Assembly: GCA_024809215.1 (NCBI GenBank) | Contig: JANUBW010000004.1 | Coordinates: 575,937 to 639,936, forward strand | Direction of reading: 5' to 3' | From: Niastella sp. OAS944 | Lineage (GTDB): Bacteria > Bacteroidota > Bacteroidia > Chitinophagales > Chitinophagaceae | DNA: 64,000 bases | In this document: piece after piece, positions 45,782 to 54,400 of the stretch | Layout: every line of letters starts with the position of its first letter | Numbering within the stretch: position 1 is the first letter of the stretch | The notes under the pieces: model-generated | What the model was told of the DNA's origin: nothing | The model's input: only the letters and a program-made list of their open reading frames with translations | Databases searched by the model: none | Position numbers and translations under genes: made by a program

Positions 45782-45792
45782 AAACAAAATGT

Positions 45793-46707
45793 ATGGGACA
45801 TTCAAGCTGGTCAAATGATGCTTATAAGCATTTAAAGCACAATTATTCAACCAAATCAACTGCCCAGGTATTCGCAAACAGAAGTATTGATAAAGATATG
45901 TCGCCCAGGGGCGTTCAGTTTCGCGAAAGCCGTGATTCTGCAGAACATCCCGAAAGCCTGGCAATAGGTGTTTTTTTAGATGAAACCGGTAGTATGGGCT
46001 CTATTCCCGAAATGTTGGTGCGTCACAAATTAGGCAATCTCATGAACACCCTCATCGATCATGGTGTACCCGATGCGCATGTATTGTTTGGTGGCATAGG
46101 TGATCAATACTCTGATAGCAGTCCGTTACAGGTAGGACAATTTGAATCGGGCACCGACGAACTGAACAGATGGCTTACAAAAATTTACCTCGAAGGAAAT
46201 GGAGGTGGTCAAAGCATGGAATCGTATTCGCTGGCCTGGCTGTTTTTTGCGCGACATACATCCATTGACTGTTTTGAAAAAAGAAACCAGAAAGGTTTTT
46301 TATTCACCATTGGCGACGAAGGGGTACATAAAACGCTGGAGAGAGATTTTCTAACCGATCTGTTAGGCTACTCTTTTTATGAGGATATCTCTACCGAACA
46401 ATTATTGGCTGAAGCGCAAAGAATGTATCATGTGTTCCATTTGCATGTTACCGAAACATCAACTGGCGGCTCACGCGTTATCATAGATGGATGGCGGAAA
46501 TTGTTACAGGAACGACTGATCATAGTTGAAGATTATAACAACATAGCCGAAATAATTGCATCTACAGTTGCTGTGGTGATGGGCGCCGACCTGAAAAAGA
46601 TAGTGGCCGCCTTTGATACTACTACAGCCAAACAAGTGTCGAATGCATTGGTTAAAATAAATAATGGTGTTACTACCGGCAAACAAACCGGGATCGTTTC
46701 TTTATAA
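45793..46707 (+). CDS. von Willebrand factor A domain protein (304 aa)
   Basis: A cytoplasmic protein whose main part is a vWA domain: AIGVFLDETGSMG at about 57-69 gives the MIDAS core DxTxS (Asp63), VLFGGIGDQYSDSSPLQ and GGGQSMESYSLAWLFFARH give the next loops, and FLFTIGDEGVHK the fourth strand. The MIDAS residues look intact, so it should bind a divalent cation and a protein partner. The N-terminal 50 residues are a charged, helical extension. It lies 11 bp after the J-domain/pseudokinase gene and 6 bp before the PurA-like gene, in one operon. It probably bridges the two partners. Confidence 0.85.
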   Translation: MGHSSWSNDAYKHLKHNYSTKSTAQVFANRSIDKDMSPRGVQFRESRDSAEHPESLAIGVFLDETGSMGSIPEMLVRHKLGNLMNTLIDHGVPDAHVLFGGIGDQYSDSSPLQVGQFESGTDELNRWLTKIYLEGNGGGQSMESYSLAWLFFARHTSIDCFEKRNQKGFLFTIGDEGVHKTLERDFLTDLLGYSFYEDISTEQLLAEAQRMYHVFHLHVTETSTGGSRVIIDGWRKLLQERLIIVEDYNNIAEIIASTVAVVMGADLKKIVAAFDTTTAKQVSNALVKINNGVTTGKQTGIVSL

Positions 46708-46713
46708 AACAAA

Positions 46714-47820
46714 ATGAAGATGAGCAAAACGAGCGTCGTTTCAGGACTATTTTTTGGCGATGAAGGGAAAGGAATAACAACCGCATTCCTTTCATCGCCC
46801 CATAGCCTGGTGGTTCGATTTTCGGGTGGACATAATGCCGGACATACCGTTGAAACCAACCGGTACCGGCATATTTTCTCCAGTTTTGGCGCCGGTACTT
46901 TCCGTGGCGCCCATACATACTGGAGCGAATATTGCACCTTTTGTCCGAAATCTTTTTTTAATGAACGCGAAGCGCTGGTGCAAAATGGATATGGTCCTGT
47001 TCATTATATTCATCCGTTAAGTATGATAACGACTCCCTTTGATTACGAACATAACCAACGGCTTGAGTTAGTTAATAAACATGGGTCGGTAGGTGTTGGC
47101 CTGGGTGCTACCATTGCCCGCCATACGCAAACCCCTTATAAATTGTTTGCGATCGATCTGCAATACCGGCCCCTGTTGCTACAGAAACTGCAACAAATAG
47201 CCACCTATTACAGTGCGGTTAACGTAGATGAAAAGATCTCAGCATTTTTATGGTATGTTGATCAATGCGATCTTTCCATTACACCGCTCACCGAAATTAA
47301 AGACAAGTATGAGCATATTATTTTCGAAGGCGCGCAGGGCATTATGCTGGATATGGATTTTGGATTTTTCCCCAATGTAACCAGAAGCAATACCACTTCG
47401 AAAAATGCCATGGACATCATTCAAAAAGAAAACCTGCCATTGCCGGATGTCTATTACGTAATGCGTGCCTATTTAACACGGCATGGCAATGGGTTTATGC
47501 CTAATGAAACCGCTGAGCTTTGTTTTGAAGATAGAACAAATAAAACCCATCCCTATCAGGGAAAATTCCGGCAGGGATATCATGCAACGGACTTATTACA
47601 GCATGCGTTGCATATTGATAGTGTTTATACCGGAAATGATGTAAGCAGAAAGAAGCTGGTTATTACCTGTGTTGATCAAACCGGCGACTTGATCTATATT
47701 GATAATAAACAGGTTTCTTTATTTGATTTTTTAGAAACACCCTTACCGGTATCGGAATTCTTCATCAACCGTTCGCCAAAGGCGGGAATGTTGGAGAAAG
47801 TAATGTTTCAAACAAAATAA
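46714..47820 (+). CDS. divergent adenylosuccinate synthetase (PurA)-like enzyme (368 aa)
   Basis: The PurA fold is clear: FFGDEGKG at residues 13-20 (P-loop with catalytic Asp16), SGGHNAGHT at 37-45 (catalytic His), IFEGAQGIMLDMDFG, VTRSNTT and RAYLTRHGNGFMPNE follow in canonical order. It is about 60 residues shorter than typical PurA. The IMP/Asp-loop (TTGRRRRTGW in PurA) is reduced to QGKFRQGY, the GTGxGIGPAY stretch to GVGLGATIARH, and the TKLD base-recognition motif to ITCVD. It therefore probably ligates a different purine or amino-acid substrate, or has a signalling role. Met3 (46720) is an alternative start. It is the last gene of the operon and is followed directly by a terminator. 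Confidence 0.85.
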   Translation: MKMSKTSVVSGLFFGDEGKGITTAFLSSPHSLVVRFSGGHNAGHTVETNRYRHIFSSFGAGTFRGAHTYWSEYCTFCPKSFFNEREALVQNGYGPVHYIHPLSMITTPFDYEHNQRLELVNKHGSVGVGLGATIARHTQTPYKLFAIDLQYRPLLLQKLQQIATYYSAVNVDEKISAFLWYVDQCDLSITPLTEIKDKYEHIIFEGAQGIMLDMDFGFFPNVTRSNTTSKNAMDIIQKENLPLPDVYYVMRAYLTRHGNGFMPNETAELCFEDRTNKTHPYQGKFRQGYHATDLLQHALHIDSVYTGNDVSRKKLVITCVDQTGDLIYIDNKQVSLFDFLETPLPVSEFFINRSPKAGMLEKVMFQTK

Positions 47821-47854
47821 AAAAGGTCGCCCGATACATCGGGAAACCTTTTTT
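47821..47854 (+). terminator. rho-independent terminator of the J-domain/vWA/PurA operon
   Basis: AAAAGG pairs with CCTTTT and an inner CCCGAT/ATCGGG stem (47830-47843); six T end the element. It follows the stop codon of the PurA-like gene directly. Confidence 0.85.
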
Positions 47855-47893
47855 GCAGAAAGGACAGGATATGTGCGACGGTTATATTTTCAA

Positions 47894-48460
47894 TTACATC
47901 ATTGTTTTTTGCTTGTTCAACCTGCTGCTAATAGTACATGGAGCTGCCAATATGCAATTGGTAGCCTTTCCTTTTTGTTGAAGCCCAATTTCATTAAAAG
48001 ATTGCTTTAGCGATAAAGACTGACTATTCAATATTTTGATCGCTAATTCATTTACAGTCGACTTATTCAAAGGGTCTACCGTATTACTTGTATCTTTTAA
48101 CCTGTAACAGTTTGCATTTATAACAAATAAAATTGGCAGTACTATGTGAATCTTTTTCTTTTTGCAATAGGCAACATAGCTCTTATCCCAGATCTTCAAC
48201 GGATCAGCAACCAGGGTTTCAATACGCTTTTTATAAACGGAATTTAAATTACCTGAAATAAATGTGGACATTGATTTAGAGGAGAAGCTTATTTCCAGAA
48301 AATGAATTCCGGTGTAACAACTGTCTACAAAACTTTCAGAGTAAAATTGATGCTGTAAATATGTTGCCAGAACTGTATCAGCTGGTTCAACCGTTTTCTT
48401 TTGCTGAGCCCGGGAGGCAATAGCAATAAAATTCAAAATAACAAACAAATAGACTTTCAT
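47894..48460 (-). CDS. exported hypothetical protein (188 aa)
   Basis: Signal peptide (MKVYLFVILNFIAIASRAQQ) and a 165-residue mature domain with two central Cys (DSCYTG, VAYCKKKK) and a C-terminal part with NCILAAPC. No lipobox or transmembrane segment is present, so it is probably periplasmic. It is convergent with the PurA-like operon and has no linked partner. No family is recognised. The AT-rich composition resembles other accessory genes in this window. Confidence 0.6.
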   Translation of the reverse strand: MKVYLFVILNFIAIASRAQQKKTVEPADTVLATYLQHQFYSESFVDSCYTGIHFLEISFSSKSMSTFISGNLNSVYKKRIETLVADPLKIWDKSYVAYCKKKKIHIVLPILFVINANCYRLKDTSNTVDPLNKSTVNELAIKILNSQSLSLKQSFNEIGLQQKGKATNCILAAPCTISSRLNKQKTMM

Positions 48461-48825
48461 GGGTTACCGGGTTAAATGCTTCATTAACGTTAGCTAATGA
48501 TAAATGGGTTTAATAACTATTTCAGTTAGCCTCAATAACAAAAACTTGGCCATTTTTTAAAAAGCATATTAACCCCTCCACAAGATTGTATATATACGAT
48601 AGCCGACAGGGAACAAATGAGGAACTTTACGAAGAGAATTTTACGAATACAATCACAACACTTCTTGTCCTTTAATTGCAGATTGTAACTGCCTAATTTT
48701 ACTATGTAGCGAAGCGATGAAGGGATGACCGCTTTGTAAATTTTTATTATATTATCCGGAGCTATATGTTGAGTGGTAATTGCTATTTTGTAAAATGGTG
48801 ATAAATTCATTAACAAACTTATGTT
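48461..48825. other. AT-rich gap without a convincing gene
   Basis: This 365-bp gap lies between the exported hypothetical gene and the DinB gene, which diverge. A 94-codon minus-strand frame (48532-48816) exists, but its sequence (Cys- and Ile-rich, KKCCDCIRK) does not look like a protein. No promoter box or hairpin is convincing. Confidence 0.5.
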
Positions 48826-49473
48826 ATGAAGTCCGAAACAACTACCAGTCGCAGGGGATTTATTAAAACCACTGCCGCCGTTACTGCCGGTTTAACTGCG
48901 TTCCCAACTATGTTGATGGCCGCTGATAGTACTACTGAAGATAGTCTCCATATCATTGGTCCCAAAGAAGGTTACTCGCCACAGGTTGGTACGCTGGTAT
49001 CAATGATGAACTGGATGCGCGAGACCGTATTGCGTTCAGTAAAAGGATTGAAACAGGAAGATCTGGACTACCTGCACGATCCTAAATCAAATACCATTGG
49101 TGCTATGTTATTGCACCTGGCTGCCACCGAAACTTATTACCAGGGCAATACTTTTGAAGGACTGAGAGAATTTAAAGATAAAGCTACCTGGTCTATTCCC
49201 ATGGGCCTGGGAGAAGAAGGCCGTAAAACCATAAAAGGCCATGACCTGGCATATTATGTTAACATCCTTACTGAAACACGCGAAAAGACTTTGGCCGAAT
49301 TGCGCAAGCGGGATGATAAATGGCTGATGACGATTGATCCAAAGTTTTTTGGCGGCCAGCCCACCAACAATTACTGCAAATGGTTTCATGTGGTGGAACA
49401 TGAATCGAATCACAATGGCCAGATCAAATGGATCAAAGGCCGGTTACCAGGAGCGGCAGGAAGCGGGGATTAA
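48826..49473 (+). CDS. Tat-exported DinB family protein (215 aa)
   Basis: Twin-arginine signal SRRGFIK at residues 8-14 followed by a hydrophobic stretch and an Ala-rich cleavage site (MLMAADS). The mature protein has the DinB/YfiT-like four-helix fold with metal-type histidines: MLLHLAATETYYQG, and WFHVVEHESNHNGQIKWIKGRLPG. DinB-superfamily proteins are metal-dependent thiol transferases or hydrolases, for example using bacillithiol or mycothiol. Its role in the periplasm is unknown. It is convergent with the OmpA gene, with 11 bp between the stop codons. Confidence 0.88.
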   Translation: MKSETTTSRRGFIKTTAAVTAGLTAFPTMLMAADSTTEDSLHIIGPKEGYSPQVGTLVSMMNWMRETVLRSVKGLKQEDLDYLHDPKSNTIGAMLLHLAATETYYQGNTFEGLREFKDKATWSIPMGLGEEGRKTIKGHDLAYYVNILTETREKTLAELRKRDDKWLMTIDPKFFGGQPTNNYCKWFHVVEHESNHNGQIKWIKGRLPGAAGSGD

Positions 49474-49484
49474 TATCTGAACAA

Positions 49485-50735
49485 TTACTGATTAAACACT
49501 TTTAATTCAACTCTCCTGTTCTTTGCACGGCCATCGCTGGTTGTATTATCAGCAACGGGTTGTTGCTGTCCATAACCGATAGCCTGCAGGCGAGCCGGTG
49601 TTATACCAGCGGCTGTAAGATATTGCATTACTGCTTTTGCGCGATTATCACTCAATACCTGATTTTTTTGAGTGGTGCCCGCATTATCGGTGTGGCCTTC
49701 AATGATCAGTTTTAGATCGGGATCCTTCTTTAAAATATTAGCCACTTCATCTAACGAGGGCCATGATTTTTTTAATAACACATAGCTGCCAGTGGCAAAA
49801 TAAATATGCTGCGCAGCCACCTGTAAACTATTTATAATCGCTGCTTTTATTTCAGGACATCCGCCATTTGCCGCATTACCGGCTTTATCGGGACATTTAT
49901 CCAGCGCATCCTCTACCCCATCCAGGTCACGATCGGGAATGGGACAGCCTTTGTATTGCGCTACGCCTTTTACATCGGGACATTGATCTTCTTCGTCATT
50001 GATCCTGTCGCCATCACGGTCAGGAACAGGGCATCCGTGGTAACGTAACACGCCCAATACCAGCGGACATTTATCAACGCTATCAACAATGCCATCGCCA
50101 TCTGAGTCTATTGGTTTTGCAACAGACACTATCGGCGGCAATGGCAGGTTTGGTCTTTCTTTTACGATCTTTTTCCTGTTTATGTTTCCGGCTATTCCAA
50201 TGCTGTGATAAAAATGCTGGTGCTGAGTGTTGGTAACCGGTATCCGGTATTGAGAGTTAACAAGCACAAATACATCAGGCGTTATGTTTACCTGGCAACC
50301 TAAACCGGTTGGAATAAAAACACCATAATAACTGTTGTATGCCGATACGCCTATGCCTGACTGTAAATAAGGCCGCACCCGTTTTTCCGGCGCCAGCAGG
50401 TGCGCCCTTACCGAACCATCTACTTCAATGAGCAATTGCTTTTTACCATTACCAAGGTCTTTATTATCCTTATCGGCAAACTCCATAAACGAACCGGCCA
50501 TGGTTATGCTGTAATCCCACTTTCTTGAAAAGCTGTTCTGGTAATTGACAGACAAACCGGTAACCGCATTCCGCCCAAATGCCCGCAAGCTATCAGCTCC
50601 TTTAAAATCCATGACCGACAGATGAATGCCGAGGGCTGGGGATTTGGTAAAGGACTTGGGTTGGGCGTGCAGGGTTGTGCTTGTAAGGCAAATGAATATT
50701 AAACGAATGGTAATATGCATAAACAGCCTTAACAC
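49485..50735 (-). CDS. OmpA-family protein with thrombospondin type 3 repeats (416 aa)
   Basis: Signal peptide; Met6 (MHITIRL, 50720) is an alternative start. An N-terminal beta-barrel-like domain (about 30-190) is followed by calcium-binding TSP3 repeats (DSDGDGIVDSVDKCP, DRDGDRINDEEDQCP, DRDLDGVEDALDKCP), then the OmpA C-terminal domain with IEGHTDNAGT, LSDNRAKAVMQYL and GRAKNRRVELKV, which binds peptidoglycan. It should link outer membrane and cell wall. It is single. The gene is standard in Bacteroidota. Confidence 0.93.
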   Translation of the reverse strand: MLRLFMHITIRLIFICLTSTTLHAQPKSFTKSPALGIHLSVMDFKGADSLRAFGRNAVTGLSVNYQNSFSRKWDYSITMAGSFMEFADKDNKDLGNGKKQLLIEVDGSVRAHLLAPEKRVRPYLQSGIGVSAYNSYYGVFIPTGLGCQVNITPDVFVLVNSQYRIPVTNTQHQHFYHSIGIAGNINRKKIVKERPNLPLPPIVSVAKPIDSDGDGIVDSVDKCPLVLGVLRYHGCPVPDRDGDRINDEEDQCPDVKGVAQYKGCPIPDRDLDGVEDALDKCPDKAGNAANGGCPEIKAAIINSLQVAAQHIYFATGSYVLLKKSWPSLDEVANILKKDPDLKLIIEGHTDNAGTTQKNQVLSDNRAKAVMQYLTAAGITPARLQAIGYGQQQPVADNTTSDGRAKNRRVELKVFNQ

Positions 50736-50902
50736 AAATAATGATATTTCATGTTGTAAACGATAAAATGTTTTGCATTATAAACACTAATGACAGCTTC
50801 CAAAATCTCGAATGAATAACATATTAAAAAACATTCCATGCCAACATAACCGGCTTATGCAAACCCAATCAGCGTATAGCATAAAACAATTTCGTTGATA
50901 CT

Positions 50903-51424
50903 TTACCTGTACCGTTCAAACTTATAAACATCCCCATACATTTTCCCTTCTATATCACCACACTGAATAAAAATGCTTTGAGGTATACTATCCTTAAAAC
51001 TAATAGATGTGGATCTACCACAATTGATATTGTTTTGAAAAATCAAATTTGAACCTTGAATTTTTGGCAAATTTTGAAAAGCACCTCCTGCATAATAATA
51101 ACCAACTTTATTTCCTTTTAGATCAAAAATATTAATATAAGAGTTGGCCATAACTGATTTGCTTCCGCTCAGAACAGTATTTAAAATAAAAACATATTCA
51201 GTGTGTTTTGTTTTAATACTTCCAATATTTACTAAACAATATTTAGTATTATTAATTGAATCTATTTTTTCAAAACAATACTCCTGGTTGATATTGTTTT
51301 CACTTAATACAATGTCAAATATTTTATCCTTAAAATCTTTTCTGGATATGTTACTAGAACTGGGCTGTTGGCAACTATAAAAAATAGTTACAACAATCAA
51401 TAGTTGAATTAAAAAATATTTCAT
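50903..51424 (-). CDS. probable immunity lipoprotein for the RHS toxin (173 aa)
   Basis: Lipobox IFYSC (Cys18) followed by QQPSSS, then an AT-rich 150-residue domain with strand-like stretches (YVFILNTVLSGSKSVM, YINIFDLKGNKVGYYYAGGAF). It overlaps the end of the RHS gene by 4 bp, so it is translationally coupled. Since the RHS tip looks like a peptidoglycan hydrolase that works in the periplasm, a membrane-anchored periplasmic antidote is what one would expect. The assignment rests on position, coupling and lipidation; I know no family for it. Confidence 0.7.
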   Translation of the reverse strand: MKYFLIQLLIVVTIFYSCQQPSSSNISRKDFKDKIFDIVLSENNINQEYCFEKIDSINNTKYCLVNIGSIKTKHTEYVFILNTVLSGSKSVMANSYINIFDLKGNKVGYYYAGGAFQNLPKIQGSNLIFQNNINCGRSTSISFKDSIPQSIFIQCGDIEGKMYGDVYKFERYR

Positions 51425-54400
51425 TTATTGTCAAAATTTGAAGGAGTTGAAGGTTTGGCATTATCAACCATTTCCTTAATGTAATTTTCATAAAGAGAAG
51501 GAATTTTCCATTCTTTCTTTGGTATACCTTTTATTTTTTCAATTCCCCATCCATTGTAATTGCCAAAAGCTCTAAGCCAACCTTGAAATTTATATGTTTT
51601 GTTACCAGTTTTGGGATCATAACCAACTCCATTTCTAAATCCCTTAGTTGCTATAAATCTAATACCAAGATAAAGCGAAGTGTTTGGATCGTTACTCATA
51701 TCATCACTCTTTTTTAATCCATATGCTTTTTTATATTTATCAAAATCACCCGGATTATTAGCGGTAAGTAAATCCTTGTTTTTACCTACCCCTCCACTGG
51801 ACTCCTGAATTGAGGCAGCCTTGACCATTGTTGGATCTAAATCATCAATACTTTTATTGGCTTCTTTCGGAATAGGATCACCACCTTCTGTATAAAGCTG
51901 TAATAAACCAAGATTTTTTGATTGATTAAATAATCCAGTTCTTGCAGCAATTAAATAATCGAATTGTTGATAAGCAGCGCCCGTCGTATTATCTCCCGTT
52001 TGAGTGCGTTCCTGAATAATTTTAGGCATAGGTACTTCTTTCCACCCAACCATACTTTGTGTTGGCATTTTAATATGCTTATCGTCTGTGGATTGAATAA
52101 ATGTTCTAAACTCTGTATTACTTTTGACACGATACACTTCAATTCCACTTAGGTTAAAATACACTATATCTTTTCCATCAGGATCAATAAAACTATTAGG
52201 ATTGTTACTAAACCCAGAATATGGCGAAATGCCCGGATAACTAGCTACATGCGGATCAATACTCAAAAATTTACCCACACGTGAGTCATAAACCCTTGCT
52301 CCAAAATTTAATTGGTTCCCCAATCCCTTCACCTCATTATCATTCTCCTTACCATTAAACCCAAACCTATAACTCTTACCATTACTTGACAATGACACCC
52401 TCGAAAGCATTCCAAACGGATAATAATCCTGTGCCGTTACTATATGCGGTTCAAAGTGGTCTATCAAAGAACTATTGGCATCCGAAGGTACGCCAAACTT
52501 TTTATCGCTGATAGTAGCCAGTACATTGCCCAGGTGGTTACTTAGTTCATATTGCCGGAATCCACGATCAAACGTAGTACCGTTATAATAGGCCCATTTA
52601 TCATCCGGGCCGCCGCTTACCTCATCAGGATATTTATACATACCCACTCTGCTGCTTCCATATATATATCTTTCATCCTGCATCAATTGCAGCGCGCTTA
52701 AATCGCTGCTATTTCCTGTGGCCGCATAAGTGGTTATAATATTTCCCTGTGCATCCCGAACATACCATGTGTACTGCTTTTCGCCACCTGCATCTGTGAT
52801 TTTGCCTATGCGGTTGCCCAATGCATCATAAGTGAATTGTATAGTGGTTACCGGTACTTTATCGGTAGCAGTACGGGTAATTTCAAGTATCTTACCATAT
52901 ACATTCCATTTAATATTGCTAATGCCTTCGGCCTTGTCTTTTACCAGGTTGCCGATTTCATCGTATACATAGTTGCTGGTGTCGGTTTGATTGTCGATAT
53001 CGGCAATCAGGTTGTCTTCCTGGCTTTGATAAGTATTGTCACCCACGGCATCCCTTATCTGTCGTAGCTGGTTGGTTCCTTTATAATACCGGTAACTGAG
53101 GCTATCCATATCAACGCCAGCCCCACTCATGGCATTACGCAGGTATTTTAATATATTGCCGTTAGCATCGTAGGCAATGCGTTCTTTTAAATAATCATTA
53201 TTACCAATCATGCCGTTCCAACTATTGGCCGCAACATCAAACCCTTTATATACATCCTGGCCGGTGAGGCGGTTCAACTGGTCGTACCGGTAATTATAAA
53301 AGTGTAACGGTCCGCCCGGCTCCTCTTCAAACCGCCGGTTGTACACAGACATGCTGCTGATATTGCCATTATATAAAGGCCGGTAATTATTTAAATCAGT
53401 TAAACGGCCGCTGTAACCCGGGAATGGGTCTACGCCATTGCCAACCGGCTTGTATTCGCCGGCAAAGTAGTTCAGCGTAAATCCAAAAGCATCCCGCGCG
53501 ATAAACTGATTCAGATGACCATCTTTTCCATCACTGCCCATATCATGAGCAATAGTGCCACCCGTACTGTTCACACCTTTCAACCACCCCTGCAGGGTAT
53601 ATGCATAATCAATGCCCTGAACCTGTTGCTGCCCCAGCACCATACGCGCCAGTGTGCCATGCCGGTAATATTCATACCGGGCATCTTTTTCCCATACAAG
53701 GCTGTCGAGACTGGTTTCAACCTCAATAAGCCTGTTTTCCGCGTCATAGCGGTAGCGGTGGTACCAACGGTCGCTCCAGCCAGGCTGGTACATCACCATA
53801 TTCACTTTGCCGCTTATAAGGTCATACTGGTATAACAGTTTTTTAAAGCGGTTATTCTGGGTATTCATAACATTGGCCGCCACACTATTTTGTCCATAAT
53901 CCTGTAAAAGGGTATCTACATTACCGTGAATATCGTAACTATAAAAAGTCGCTGTATTGTATGCAGCAGATACACCGGGAGTATCGGAATAGCTTATATA
54001 GCTTACGCGATTACGTAAATTTTTCTGCTGCACTATCAGCCGGCTATTAACACTACCGAAACCGGTGTACGGAAGGTCGTAAATGGTTTTTGTGACCTGC
54101 CCACGGTAACCATCTAAGCCTGTGAGCCAGTTGTCCAGCGCCGTTTCATTGCGGGTAAGGTTATCGTTCACTTGTGACGCGGCAGGGTCTTTTACCTGGC
54201 CAACCTCCGTTATTCGACCCAGTGCATCGTACCGGGTATAACTAAATAAACCACCGGCTGCTTTCTGCCTCGCGTTACGACTTATTGCCAGCCGCCCCAA
54301 TCTGTCGTACCAGAATTCTGTTTTACCGCCATCAGGACTTCTTTGACTTACCACACCATTCAATGTATTATAGCGGTATTGTGTTACCAGTTCGTGTGCC

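Noticed and set aside
46714..47820. Phage PurZ (2-aminoadenine synthesis)
   Set aside because: The catalytic Asp of GDEGKG is kept and no other Z-genome gene is present, so a direct PurZ assignment is not supported.
48532..48816. 94-codon minus-strand frame
   Set aside because: Unusual composition (Cys/Ile/Lys-rich), AT-rich DNA, no start context and no homology signal by eye.
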